Source: Antedon mediterranea
Lineage: Eukaryota; Echinodermata; Crinoidea; Comatulida; Antedonidae
Assembly: GCF_964355755.1 (NCBI RefSeq)
Contig: NC_092672.1
Location: 34,158,501-34,222,500 of the forward strand
DNA: 64,000 nucleotides
Direction of reading: 5' to 3'
A model generated the notes under the pieces. It saw nothing but the letters and a program-made list of their open reading frames with translations, did not search any database and was not told the DNA's origin. Shown piece by piece: positions 1 through 10,887 of this stretch; position 1 is the stretch's first letter, and each line of letters opens with the position of its first letter. The translations under genes were made by a program, and so were the position numbers.

Positions 1-131
1 GGGTGGGGAGGAACAATGTGGATAAAGAATCTTGCTCAAGGACTCAACACTGCAGTGACCGAGCCGGGGCTTGAACCGACAACCTCTTGATTGCAAGTCC
101 AATGCTCTAACCACTGCGCCACAGTGCTCCA
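1..131 (-). mobile_element. tRNA-derived SINE head (SINE-B type), cut by window edge
   Basis: Read on the minus strand this starts GGAGCACTGTGGCGCAGTGG (A-box-like), followed by a B box GGTTCAAGCCC and a body that runs into the window edge. The anticodon arm is mispaired, so it is a degraded retroposon head and not a functional tRNA. It resembles the SINE at 17985-18285. Confidence 0.6.
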
Positions 132-530
132 ATTACCCGGTGAACACATATCTATCTATTTGACTAAACATTAATTGATCTAAATCCGTTCAGAGCTCAA
201 GCTACACAAACATGTGAGGTTGTACTAATCTCTGCAGACAAGACAAGAACATACATGGGTTGTTTATTTTATCTACGATAATCGATATAATAATATCGTA
301 CGAGAATCGGGTGTAAATTGTGTCGTGTCATGTTCTTGATTAATTAAATCGTGATTGAAACCTGGACCAATTACACTCTAAAAGTGCAACATGGAGACGA
401 CCACCGTTTAAGAATAGGGAAAATCACAATATAATAAGTGAGAGAAAAATGTCCACATCCTGTACAGCTGAAATGCACATTTAGCAAAAATGATAACATA
501 TTTCTTGTTATGTTTTTTTTTATATTAAAG

Positions 531-1508
531 TCAACAGTCGTATGGGATGGTGAGAAATTAAAAGAAGTTCAAGTATCTGTAGATGGAAAAGGAAAGACGA
601 CAACGATTGAAAGAGAAATGAACGATGAAGGGGATTTGGTTATTGTAAGTTTGCATTCTGAACACTGTTAAATGCCTTAAGCTTGGTTCCCACTTACTAG
701 GACGTACGCAAGGACATAGTAGACGCAACGCAAGCTAATTGACCAATGACAAGCGACAGTTCGAATCATCCATCGCTTGTGATTGGTCAAATCACTTGCG
801 CTTGCGTCTTTGCGTTGCGTCCTAGGTGGGAACTAAGCTTAGGCCTACTGTCAATTCAATCATCACATGATCGTCACGTGACTGTTAAATATCCTTATAA
901 TTATGTCTATACGATACGTGCAATGTTGAGCAAATATAGCGAATTTCCATAATAATTTATGATTTAAAAAAATACATCCCTCCAGACAATTAAAGGTGTT
1001 TCCTTATTATATTTAACGGGCCTTTTAATGACATCACAAACAAAAAACGATATCCCTCACATATATAATAAAACATTTTCTCGTAATTTTTGTTTGTGAT
1101 ATTGGATTGGGACTTTATCTTTTGGGTATATGTTGTGCATTGCATGTTTAACGACAACGCCCACTGACCCATATTACATCGGTCCGATCATGTGACAATA
1201 CGGGCCTTCACAACTAATCAAGATAAACCTTTACTGAACAACAGTTAACTGTCAATTTGATAATTATTCTAAATTTAACCTATGTTTCATAAGGTTCAAG
1301 TGTCGGTATAACTTGTTTTAATCAAACTCCCAGGGTCCTATTATCGAGATTACTTGATTATTCTCGTCTATCTCTTTCAGGTGTCTCTCATACAAGATTA
1401 ATACGATGTCATAGTTGTGTTGATTGATAATTTTGATATTTTTATTTATTTTATTAGACATGTACAGTCGATAATATCGTCGGTGTACGAGTGTACAGGA
1501 AGAAGTAG
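531..1508 (+). CDS. Fatty-acid-binding protein, last two exons (5' part lies outside the window)
   Basis: Two exons are visible: 531-644 (38 codons) and 1458-1508 (16 codons plus TAG), both in phase 0. The first reads STVVWDGEKLKEVQ...GDLVI and the second TCTVDNIVGVRVYRKK. This matches the C-terminal beta strands of the intracellular lipid-binding (FABP/CRABP) family, whose genes have four exons, with the last exon encoding the closing strand and an R-x-Y motif that contacts the lipid carboxylate. The intron starts GTAAGT and ends TTATTAG. Exons 1 and 2 (N-terminus and helical portal) must lie to the left of the window. A MITE-2 copy sits in this intron. The family is a cytosolic carrier of fatty acids or retinoids; which ligand cannot be judged from the C-terminus alone. 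Confidence 0.85.
679..840. mobile_element. MITE-2 copy 1 (AAGCTTGGTTCCCACT termini)
   Basis: About 160 bp with terminal inverted repeats AAGCTTGGTTCCCACT / GTGGGAACTAAGCTT. Inside are inverted copies of GCAACGCAAG and TCGCTTGTGATTGGTCAA, the latter containing CCAAT/ATTGG. It lies in the last FABP intron. Other copies are at 34912-35042 and 38690-38873. There is no coding capacity. Confidence 0.8.
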
Positions 1509-1556
1509 ATCATCACGTGACTATTCATGTTTGTTGCTTGACCAAATTATTTGTTT

Positions 1557-1562
1557 AATAAA
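1557..1562 (+). terminator. FABP poly(A) signal candidate
   Basis: AATAAA lies 49 nt after the FABP stop codon on the coding strand. A second AATAAA-like motif lies near 2100. Confidence 0.5.
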
Positions 1563-2757
1563 TGGAGAAATTTAACGCAAAATCTTCAGCTATGAAGTGC
1601 ATGGAACGCTAAAGCGGGAAGAAACACAAATATGGACGCGCGCGTTCAAACACTGATAATAGTACACGTTTGTACGCGCGCGTAATCTTTATGTCTCTTC
1701 GACGGATCTTAATTGGTTGGAGCACTCATTAGTAATTATTATGTGGTTTATACCGTTAAGCGGAAATCTAACACTACTTTAAATGAGATGCTATATAGTA
1801 GGCCTATCGTTTAACAATCAAAATGATGTGCAAAAAAAACGGATTGAGGAAATGTTAAAAATAGCATAGTCATACACTATCAAGTGTTTGGTTTTAATAG
1901 TTTTCCTTTTGAGTATTGTTCTTCCAATATAATAGAGGCCTATTTCATTGAAATGAATCACACCCTTCCTTTTGAAACAATGCAAATGTCAAAGTTCATT
2001 TAATATTTTTACGAAATACTGTATGTACTAACATGCAGTATTGTGAAACCAAAGTGAAGTTAAAATAAGATTGTTATTCATGTTTTGCCAAAATGATTCA
2101 ATAAATATATAATTCTTCTGCCAAGTACTTTGTGGCTTTCTTTTAATATCGTTTCTTTTTAATACCAGAGGTCTATAAGTTTTCCGAAACGTTGCTATAT
2201 AATATATATATATAAGTAAAAGTTATTGTTTATTTACTAAGGGTGAAAAACATTGGCATGCATATGTTATGTTCCAAAACCGTGACTTGTTGTTTGTAGC
2301 GATTGTAACATTGTATGGCGTAAACGATTCGAAGGATTACGTTCAATTCGATTTTTCCAAAAAGTTCCAAACCTCCAACCGGTCTCGCCTGAGTCCACCA
2401 ATACTAATTTAATCAGTCGTATAGTCGGTGACTCATCATATTGTAAATGTGACCGGCTATATCAATCAACAAGCAAATTTGAACTTGTTGGACTTTATGT
2501 TTGATGATATTGAACTAACGTTTACTCAAACCCTTACCCCTTGCCTTAAATTCGTGTACACTCCCCGTATTTTGTGGACAGTGTAATTTGAATGTTAACT
2601 GACTTTGTCGCCAGCAACGTCCTTTTTCTCTTCTCACGTGTACGCGATAATAAAGTTGTCATTATCTCGTAACGTCTATCAAGCGTAAAAACACTAACCG
2701 TACCTACTCGGCGTTTGGACGCAATATGTTCAACGTCTGTTACGTGTTTTTTTTTTT
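1563..2757. other. Intergenic space between FABP and the gene at 2758-3791
   Basis: AT-rich sequence with no supported exon. A short CG-rich motif (ACGCGCGCGT around a CACTGATAATAG core) near 1636-1682 resembles the degenerate repeat at 33340-33590. The two flanking genes converge here. Confidence 0.5.
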
Positions 2758-3791
2758 TTATATAGGTGCTGATAAGCGCTGGTTTCCATCGACTAATGTT
2801 CCTTTTGGTGGTTTATGTTGCGAAAGAGATGTTAAGCTGGTAAATGAGCATGGCTTAGCGCTCAGCCAGCGAAACTTCTGGTTAGTCATGCCGTTACGTT
2901 GGAAAATATCTCTGAAATTCACATGATTGTGTTTTTTGGTCTGGTGGTGTCTGTTCTGAGTTTTCTTCCCCGAACCTATGCTTGTTCGCTCACTGGTACG
3001 ACTCATCAGAACTCGAACGGTGGCTAATTTTAGTTTTGATAAGTCCATTAATTCGTTTTCTTCCAGTTTCTGATAAACTGACGCAGAAACTGAGGAACTG
3101 AAAAAAGAATGAATAATAATGTTATTAATAAAAACCATGAAAATATTTTCATAAAAGAAAATTCTCACCTTCTCTCCGAATACGATGTAAATTACTTGGA
3201 TGTGGTGGTGGTGACGATAACGGTGATGTCAAATATGGTAAAAAAAATCATTAAAACAATAGCTATGATGACAAATATTAAATAATAATGATGTTAATGA
3301 TATAATTGAAGATGATAATGGGTATTATGACAAGGACAATAGCCGTGCCACGGCTAGGCCTACTATATAATAATGAAGTCAGATATTATTTACCTTACAG
3401 TCTCCTTATGTTGCACTGGTGGAACTCTGAGGGTAACATCCGGGGTAGGCGTGCGTAAACAAATCGAATCCCCAATCTTATTTTTTCTGTACTCTTTGAT
3501 ATAAGTACCGACGTCTGAATGATGAACAAACGGAAATGGACTCGAGTTTGAGGTAAAACCCGAAGTAACAGAGCTCGGGGTCTCGGAACTTCGTCGCAGC
3601 AGCCACATGTTTCTTTTCGGTAATTTCTGATGACGATCACCTGCGCGTACGCGTTGTTTACGCAATGTACTACACGTGATTAATCCGTCACAACACGTTC
3701 GTTGTTTTTGGCAATATTTGCAGTATTCGTCACACAAGTTCCAGCCAGAAAATATTTCTTCATTTCCAAGTTTTCTTAATTTGTGTTCCAT
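2758..3791 (-). CDS. Unrecognised two-exon protein of about 245 residues
   Basis: I do not recognise this protein. Exon 1 is 3394-3791 (398 nt, from ATG) and exon 2 is 2758-3097 (340 nt, to TAA). The donor AG|GTAAAT and acceptor TTTTTTCAG|T join in matching phase 2 (AG+T = Ser), and the two open frames only become one through this junction, which supports a real gene. The N-terminal part is Cys-rich (CDEYCKYCQKQRTCC, about residues 20-34). The middle is Ser/Thr/Pro-rich. The C-terminal part is basic and His-rich (KKTQNRHHQTKKHNH). There is no signal peptide or membrane segment. The sequence before the ATG (CATTTGTTAG) looks like an acceptor, so an upstream exon is possible. A run of about 12 A residues follows the stop. 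Confidence 0.5.
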
Positions 3792-4130
3792 CTAACAAAT
3801 GGAAGAAATTTTAAAAATTCCAAAGTCATCCACTTGCATGTTCCCTTATTTTGCAAAAGTGATATCCTTATAAAGAAAAAAACAATTTGAGTCGTCATGC
3901 CATTATCCTTGCATATGTTTGTTTTGTATCTACGAAAAAACATGAAGAAGTTTCATTTATCCAGTGAAAGGTGTCATACCATTCTGGTAGATTCTAATGT
4001 TTAGAGCTGACTTGCATTCATCGTGCTCAGAAGTCTTCATACGGCTGCTGGATACAATCTTTACATGCTAGGTAACATTTCTTTGAAGTGTTAACGTAAT
4101 CTTACGCGAGTAACAAGAATGTTGGAAACA

Positions 4131-4347
4131 GTTTCTCAATCCTATAGCGTTAAACCTCTAAGTTTCTTAATCCTATGGTGTTAAAACTCAAAGTTTCTCA
4201 ATCCTATGGAGAGTTAAAACTCAAAGTTTCTTAATCATATGAAGTTAAACCTTCAAGTATCTCAATCCTGTGGGGTTAAAACTCCAGCTTTCCCAATCCT
4301 TTGGAGTTACAACTCCAAGTTTCTCAATCCTATGGAGTTAAAACTCC
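4131..4347. repeat. Minisatellite, unit about 31-35 bp, about 7 copies
   Basis: Imperfect tandem copies of GTTTCTCAATCCTATGGAGT followed by TAAAACTCAAA. Units drift from each other by point changes and small indels, so the array looks old. Confidence 0.85.
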
Positions 4348-5026
4348 GAGATCCTCCACAAAAAACAAGATGAATGTATGACGTTCACATGCCAACTAAA
4401 CTGACTTAGCTCGGTACCTTCATAATTAAGGTACATTACTTTAAGATACAAACGGCCGTGGGTAAATGTGCTTCAGAGTGTATCCTTTTTGGTATGTAAA
4501 TTAGCTCTGTATTACTTCTTTTGTTCCAGAGGTGTTCACACCATTCACCTGATTGGTAGATCGCATTTAATCGATAATTGACCACTTCAAATCACCATTA
4601 GATAATGAACGTTGAATATAACAGTTGAGACGCTAAAAGGAATACGAAATACTATAGAAAACTACAGTAGGCAAGAAAAACAGATCGAACAAAGGGTGTA
4701 ATGAAAGATTTATTATTAGAAGGGGATAAAGGATGTATTTTAAGTTCATTGCGACGATCCAAAAATCGATATAGACCCGTGTTTTTTTTCTTAACATCGC
4801 TCGTAAAAAGTTACGATGCATGAAAAACGGAAATCACTGTAAATAATACTGCTGTACTGTACAAACATGTTTCGACGAAAAGGTCAATCCGGTCCTTCTT
4901 AAATTAATAGTACTGTAGTATTAATTTTGTCTTATTGTGCAAAATTAAAAACACGTCTTATTTATTCACTGTACAATTAAATATTATGTAACATTACAAT
5001 GGCATATTCAACAATATTATCTTTAG

Positions 5027-5141
5027 TAAAGATATATTGTCCCCCTCAACAATTTAGTTTTTTTTCTAAATATGCCATTTTAATGTCACATAATTTTTAA
5101 TAATTATTTTTCATGATTTTGGGGGACAATACATCTTTAAA
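5027..5141. mobile_element. MITE-3 copy 1 (short, internally deleted)
   Basis: Inverted termini AAAGATATATTGTCCCCCT and GGGGGACAATACATCTTT enclose a CCATTTTAATGTCACATAAT segment. The same family occurs at 26647-26955, 58487-58823 and 62508-62705. This copy is the shortest. Confidence 0.8.
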
Positions 5142-5616
5142 GAACTTTTACTTACAATATTACAGTATTATATATTACTGCATTTCCAAAACTTAAGGCG
5201 CCAAAGGGGTAGTGGGAAAAAAATATTGTCTATTTGTTCGTTTCATAAGAATGTGTGCCTAAATGTCCCAAACAAGTGTTTCTACTACTGTATATTGAAA
5301 TATTTCTTGATTTGTTGATGAATTACAGCCCTATATATGAAGTATATTAACTTTTATATATTTCTTTGTTGATGTTAATTGTCTTTTGTATAGGGCCTAA
5401 CCAAAATTAATTTTCTCCAAAGCGCTACGACCACAAGCCTCGAAACAAGGTGGAAATTACATCATTTCATATGTTATGCAAAAGAGATGGGTTTTCAGCA
5501 ACTGTTTATAAAGTTTACAGTGGAGTTGGAATTCTTGAAATTCTACTGTAATTAAAGAGTAATGAAAAACACACAAAGGAAAAACAAACAACTTGATAAA
5601 ATACTTTTAAAATGAT

Positions 5617-5622
5617 TTATTT
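5617..5622 (-). terminator. RPLP2 poly(A) signal
   Basis: AATAAA on the minus strand, about 100 nt after the RPLP2 stop codon. Confidence 0.65.
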
Positions 5623-5722
5623 CAACACAATTCAAACAACAATGTTATACTGAGTTAAAATTCTTGAGTGACTGAATGTTAATAATTTATCATTTTTGTT
5701 TTTTATTTGTTGTTGCTTCGTT

Positions 5723-8591
5723 TTAATCAAACAGTCCGAAGCCCATATCGTCATCAGATTCTTCCGACTCCTCTTTCTTCTCTTCTTTCTTTTCTTCTGC
5801 AGCTGAAAAATGTAAATATATCATTTAATTTCAATAGCCACACCTCCATTAGGATATCCTTTATTTAGGGGACACTTTCCCATGAAACAAGAGGCAATAT
5901 ATATTTTAAGCCCTGTCTACACCATCACACTTTATGTGACAACAAAATGTGATTGTGCCCATATATGGACATGATGATGTTCTATCACTACCATATTTGA
6001 GCATATCACCACCATATTTGGGTACATCACACTTGTTTGATAGTGTAGACAGAGCTTTAAACACTACAGACAACCTCGAATTTAAGTGTTGGTATGTTTT
6101 ACTGTATTCTCAGAATGTAATAGTCATCAGCCTTTAATTATCAGCGACCCTAACCTAGACTCATTAATTTGCAATTCAATTGGACAATGCCTAACCTTTG
6201 ATCTTAAACATTATCGAAAATGCTTAATTTGCAAATAGGTTTTGAAAATAATCAAATCAAATAAATATCGAAACATTTAATCATGGCTTGCCTCTTATTA
6301 TTTGGAGTCAGTTTTATACTATGTTATTCATTTCTTTTAATTTATTTAATGAAAACACAAAGCAACAGAGTCACCATAGCATGAAATGTCTGTAGCCCCA
6401 GAAGAAATTAACTACATAAAATTTAAAATACATTAAAAAAAACTATGCCTTCCCTGAGTGCACGTATTTTATCTCTGTATGCTCAGAAAAACTATAATTA
6501 TCAAATCAACGTATTTCAGTCGAAAGATGGTGTTAAATAAATCATCATTACATACAGCTTTTTTAATGCAGCCAAAAACTAGATGATTAATGATATAATA
6601 ACAAAAAAACAACTAGATGATTCAAACTGGTTTTCATTTGGGTGTTCCTAATCGAAACTTCCTTGATAAATTCTATGATTTTACAAAACTTACCAGCTTC
6701 TCCGCCGCCACCTCCAGCAGCAGCACCACCACCACCACCTGAGGCAGCACCTCCACCGGATGGCACTGAAGCTAACTTGCTCTGACCTGAATGCAAAATA
6801 TTTATTGGGTTAGAAATAATAAATAGAATAGTAATATTAAAAGCTATCAATAGTATCAATAATACATACAAGGGGTCTAAAAAAAAGTTGTAGAGAAACA
6901 ACAGTTTAACAGAGACAGGGAAACTAAACACCTCACAATATCTTCCTATTATGTCTTATCTCAGTGCTCTTATTTGTCTCTGTATGCTCAGAAAAATTAT
7001 AATTATCAAATCAACGTATTTCAGTCGAAAGATGGTGTTAAATAAATCATCATTACATACAGATTTTTTTTAATGCTGCCAAAAACTAGATAATTAAACC
7101 AGTTGGTATTTTATTTAAAATAGTGTTCTCAATTGAATGGTGTTTGGAGGGCGTACTCAATTGGAGAGCGTTCTCAATTGGAGGATGTTCTCAATTTGAG
7201 AGCGTTCTCAATTGGAGGATGTTCTCAATTGGAGGATGTTCTCAATTGAACTGTTTCTTGGATCTCATGTTTGGTTTACAGTACATTTTGCTTATTTCAT
7301 TACCTTCAGCAATGACTTCATTGATATCTTTTCCTTGGAGCTCTTCAATTACACGGTCCAGCTTATCTTCTTCAGCATCAATGCCAACACTGGCAAGGAT
7401 CTTCTTGATGTCTTTAGCATTGGGGTTGTTGTTACCACCAAGAGTAGCTAACAAATAAGCGGCCACGTAACGCACTAAATTATAAACAGAATGATCAAAT
7501 ATTGAGCTCTTTCAAACTTTATGCAACAACAAAATGTCATGTGCATGTCATATCAATACTATTTTTTTTTATAGTGAAGACAGAGCTTAGGGTATAAAAT
7601 ATCAATAATTAGCAACAAAAATGGAGAAATATTCATACATTAAGAATTAGGATATCTGTTGTTTAGAAGAGGAACGCTCATGATATTTCATAATAGTATT
7701 ACACTAACTAATGAATTCCATTAAATTAAGGTTTTATTTGTTTGAATTTAATTGAATTAATTTCTTTTAGGAAATAGATATGGTTGAAAATATCTTGACA
7801 ATACAATGCAGAGTATTGTACAAACCACACCCGCACCACCAAAACCGCACCTACTTCTGCCAGGATGTAACATATTTAAAAATAATACTTTAAGAATGAT
7901 ATTCATGAGAATTAATTAATTAAACATTTCAAAAGGTTGAAAAACAGAGATATTTTTAACCAGCAGCCTACTTTATTTTGAAGGAAATTACAAGGCATAC
8001 TGCAAAAACATATTCTCTTTACATTTCAAAGAATGTATTTTATACTAAAAAGCGTTAGAATCATTGTTCTGTACTTCTTTGGAATAAATTTTCTATAATT
8101 TAATTTACAACTTTTCAATGAAAGGTCAGAAATGAATTATAGTTGCATTGCATTTAAATAGTCTTAGAATCAAGATATATACATAAACTTTCTTGTTTCT
8201 GCCAACATTTATAATATAAAAGCTTTCACTGTTTCCGCATGTTCAGAATAATTAATAATGCATCAATTTTTTCAGTCGAAAGATGGTGTTAATTAATTCA
8301 TCATATCATGCTGAAAAAAGTAAACAAAAATGTATTTATTCTTAGCAATAAAGCTCCATAAATCACATGCACCTTCACCATGAAAGGTCAGTCATGGCGA
8401 ACGCAATGGACCATGTCCACATGCCACGATTTCCGCGAGGCTATCGACAAAAAGAGGGCTTCGAAAAAACTTGTTTATTTCTCGATTTATATTTATAATT
8501 TCTGTTAATTGTTTATATAAGATTATACCATAAACGTTCAAAATGAATGTAGTCGAACATAAAAGTTGACATATATTCAATAAACCTTACT
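5723..8591 (-). CDS. RPLP2: 60S acidic ribosomal protein P2
   Basis: Four exons: A of the ATG at 8591; 7304-7474; 6694-6786; 5723-5802. They join to 114 codons plus TAA, against about 115 residues in the family. The N-terminus MRYVAAYLLATLGGN is the helical dimerisation domain that pairs with P1. A Gly/Ala-rich hinge follows (exon 3), and the tail ends ESDDDMGFGLFD, the conserved P-stalk tail that recruits elongation factors. P1/P2 dimers bind uL10 (P0) on the large ribosomal subunit. The start codon is split: A closes exon 1 (AAAA|GTAAGG) and TG opens exon 2 (TTTAG|TGCG). Each of the three introns carries one box C/D snoRNA. Exon 1 is otherwise 5' UTR with a pyrimidine tract typical of TOP mRNAs. 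Confidence 0.95.
5908..6058 (+). mobile_element. MITE-1 copy 1
   Basis: Full-length copy of the window's dominant MITE, in RPLP2 intron 3 and antisense to the gene. Termini are AAGCCCTGTCTAC and GTAGACAGAGCTTTAA. Confidence 0.9.
6475..6557 (-). ncRNA. Box C/D snoRNA copy 1 (RPLP2 intron 3), predicted LSU rRNA 2'-O-methylation guide
   Basis: On the minus strand the closing stem CTGTATG/CATACAG brackets box C ATGATGA (6542-6548), box D' CTGA (6516-6519) and box D CTGA (6483-6486), 83 nt in all. A C'-like motif lies between D' and D. Next to D' is the guide CACCATCTTTCG, complementary to the conserved LSU rRNA segment CGAAAGATGGTG. By the D'+5 rule it selects the second A of CGAAAG, which corresponds to yeast 25S Am807 / human 28S Am1511, modified by snR39/snR59 and U32/U51. 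It is in sense orientation within the intron, as expected for an intron-processed snoRNA. The same element recurs in introns 2 and 1. Confidence 0.9.
6980..7062 (-). ncRNA. Box C/D snoRNA copy 2 (RPLP2 intron 2)
   Basis: Nearly identical to the copy at 6475-6557: same stem CTGTATG/CATACAG, box C ATGATGA, guide CACCATCTTTCG, D' and D CTGA, 83 nt. The only differences I saw inside the element are one or two substitutions in the D-proximal arm. The flanks (6961-6979 and 7063-7090) also match copy 1, so the duplication included some surrounding intron. Confidence 0.9.
7118..7255. repeat. Minisatellite in RPLP2 intron 2
   Basis: About eight imperfect copies of GTTCTCAATTGGAGGAT (16-17 bp). The array ends about 48 bp from the exon 2 donor. 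The frames open across it encode only repeat translation. Confidence 0.85.
7505..7590 (+). mobile_element. MITE-1 copy 2, degenerate
   Basis: Decayed and shortened copy in RPLP2 intron 1. It retains CAAACTTTATG, GTCATATCAATAC and GACAGAGCTT, but the centre is lost. Confidence 0.6.
8237..8311 (-). ncRNA. Box C/D snoRNA copy 3 (RPLP2 intron 1), diverged paralogue
   Basis: On the minus strand a short stem GCATG/CATGC brackets box C ATGATGA (8298-8304), guide AACACCATCTTTCG, D' CTGA, a C'-like TTGATGCA and D CTGA. Only the guide, the boxes and the stem pattern are conserved relative to copies 1 and 2; the rest has diverged. That is the pattern expected if the guide function is under selection. 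Confidence 0.85.
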
Positions 8592-8650
8592 TTTAAGTCT
8601 ATTTTCGACACGAAACTGTGTGCACGCTGTGTAAGTTGATTTCAGTTTGT

Positions 8651-8663
8651 TGGGAAAGAATGA
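8651..8663 (-). promoter_or_regulatory. Candidate TOP-type transcription start of RPLP2
   Basis: The minus strand reads ATTCTTTCCCAAC about 65 nt upstream of the split ATG. A C followed by an uninterrupted pyrimidine run at the 5' end is the signature of ribosomal-protein mRNAs controlled by mTOR/LARP1. The exact start is inferred. A second pyrimidine run (CCCTCTTTTTTT) lies about 40 bp further upstream. Confidence 0.45.
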
Positions 8664-9008
8664 TAACACGCATGCGCTCGACCGCCACCACTAAAAAAAG
8701 AGGGCGCAATATTAAAATATGAAAACATAAAACAACAACATTTTGGTGTACTGTAGGCCAGCCTAGTCCTAGCGTCCTAGCTGGACTTTGTAAACTTTTT
8801 AAAGCAATTTGATGATATGCGCATAATTCGTTAAAGCATGTACGTCATTGTTTACAATAATATTTTCATTATTAATTTACTTAATCTACAAGGCTAACTA
8901 GCAGGGTTGCTTTTATGTAAGTTAAGTAGTGACTGAGTAGGACCTGGCTGGTGGGCGTCCTACTTACTTGCACTACTACTACTAGCACCTAGGAACGGAT
9001 GCTAGTCA

Positions 9009-9206
9009 AGTCGCCCCATCGCAAAGTCGCCCCATACAAAGTCGCCCCATACACAGTCGCCCCATCGCAAAGTCGCCCCAAAACAAAGTCGCCCTGACAC
9101 AGTCGCCCCATTGCAAAGTCGCCCCATCGCAAAGTCGCCCCAACGCAAAGTCGCCCCATCGCAAAGTCGCCCCAACACAAAGTCGCCCCATCGCAAAGTC
9201 GCCCCA
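9009..9206. repeat. Left tandem array of the foldback element
   Basis: About 13 units of 15-16 bp based on AGTCGCCCCATCGCAA, with variants CATACAA, CATACAC, CAACAC and a GACAC type. The open frames here (GRLCDGATL-type repeats) are translation of the array. Confidence 0.9.
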
Positions 9207-10887
9207 AACGTTAAAAAATAGTTTAAAAGTGCGTAAAATGTCGCAATGATACACAAAATAACACGGAACGTGTAGGCATAAAAGGGGAAGCCCCTCCATG
9301 TAGTCTCAGGTCACACGATCGGCACGCTCCCCAATCATCAGAGAGGAAGCCCCCAACTAATCACTCCGCGGTCGCACTAACGTGCTAGCTCTCACCAGAG
9401 GGAAACCCCCGTAATTACTCCGCCGTTGTCGCACTACAACGCACCATCTGAAGATGGGGAAACCCCGTCGGAGTTTTACGATGATATCAGTCGCGTTCGA
9501 AATCGGTGGCGTTTAATTTTGGTCGTGATAAAATGATGTTATACGATCTAGATTATTTTTACTTTGGTCGATGAATATTTATTATTATTAGGCCTATATT
9601 AATAATTGATTTTTGTTTTTATTTTACACTGAGGTCTATGATGAGAGAAAGATGTGTGCCTTAAAAATGACAATTTGTAAACATAGTTTAAGATTATAGT
9701 AAGCCTATTATTCAGCATAATGTCATTTAACAGTACATAAATTTAAATGTGAAATATTTTATAGGGAACGTAGGCTACGTCTGTGTCTTTTATTTTTTAT
9801 ATGCAACAAATTAGGTAAAACAATTTATTTATAAACATTCAGTTTACTATTATATACATAGTATTACAATGAACATTGATTATAAGCCTGGAAATGCAAT
9901 CCCATCATTATATCCATTATAAAATTGCATCATATCGCCACTACGTGCATGTGTGTATTCGTCGTACGTCCGTGTACGTATTATTCCGTGCCTCTTCACT
10001 GTCATGTCTTGTTTATTAAAATTAAATAAACACCCGATATGAGGATATTTATTAGGCATGATAATTAGAATGTTCTATAACCAAAAGGGTTGAAAAGAAT
10101 TTCTTCAGTAAAATGATCATTCTGCTGTTGAATAAAAAGCGACTCGCAATCTGAAACATTCTCTGAAACCAATCGGAGCTGCTCCTTCTGGTATCTGTTT
10201 CCTTCTCACAGCTGCTACGTCTTTCTGCTGCCCGTCGGGGATTCCCCTTTTTAAAAAACACGCACACGATATTCATACTGTACGATGGTTTTTCCATGGT
10301 CAAAATGTAGCGTTTTAATTTTACTAAAATACCTGCATGTGTAAAACGATCATATCGGCGAAGAAATCCCCTTTTTTTTATTTCTTCATTTTGAAAAGTC
10401 ATAATTAAAATTAAATAACTATAGACACATAACTTGTCAATAAATGCAAAATGATCAGTAAGTAGCCTATATAACATTTATTGTCTTACAACGCTGTTAT
10501 TGTTTTAACTACTGTAAATATACGAAGGCCTACTATTTATACACGCGTATGTTGAAGAAAGATTCGTAATTGTGGCTCTATTAACTAATTTTAAAATCAT
10601 ATTAAATTAACATTTTCGAAACTATAAATCAGGGATAATCTTTTCGAAATCTTTTTAGAACTTTCAAACAAGGGACTATTTTTTAATGATTTTTAAAAAG
10701 CACATCACTCCATTATAACCTGTAAAATAAAAATTAAAACACAAATTATGTATATAAATAGGGTAAACATTATAATGTATACGACATTTAGCGCGACCAA
10801 AGTAACAACGCAATCGATATCAAACGCAACCGCTATATGATTAAAACAGCGTACTACTAGCGGCGGCACTTCCGAAATAAAACCGTG
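9207..10887. other. Central region of the foldback element
   Basis: No recognisable gene. From about 9280 to 9480 there are three diverged GC-richer units of about 65 bp, each carrying a GGAAGCCCC / GGAAACCCC motif and a TCGCACTA motif. The rest is AT-rich. The longest frame (minus strand, 10052-10477, 141 codons) shows no recognisable domain, and I do not call it a gene. Confidence 0.5.

Larger units (their letters stand above)
3792..5616. other. Intergenic space upstream of the 2758-3791 gene and downstream of RPLP2
   Basis: Contains the minisatellite at 4131-4347 and a MITE-3 copy at 5027-5141. The remainder is AT-rich, and I saw no exon-like sequence in it. Confidence 0.5.

Noticed and set aside
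1-131. Functional tRNA gene at the left edge (and tRNA-like heads at 17985, 30243, 37087)
   Set aside because: A and B boxes are present, but acceptor and anticodon stems do not pair and SINE bodies follow.
9009-9206. CRISPR-like appearance of regular short repeats
   Set aside because: Units are contiguous with no unique spacers, the array is mirrored at 10888-11085, and the genome is clearly eukaryotic.
8989-9299. Overlapping minus-strand frames with GRLCDGATL repeats (and the same on the plus strand at 10895-11153)
   Set aside because: They are translations of the foldback element's 15-16-bp arrays in several frames and carry no gene signals.
10052-10477. 141-codon minus-strand frame inside the foldback element as a transposase
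   Set aside because: No DDE, helix-turn-helix or zinc-finger pattern was visible, and the composition is that of AT-rich non-coding DNA.
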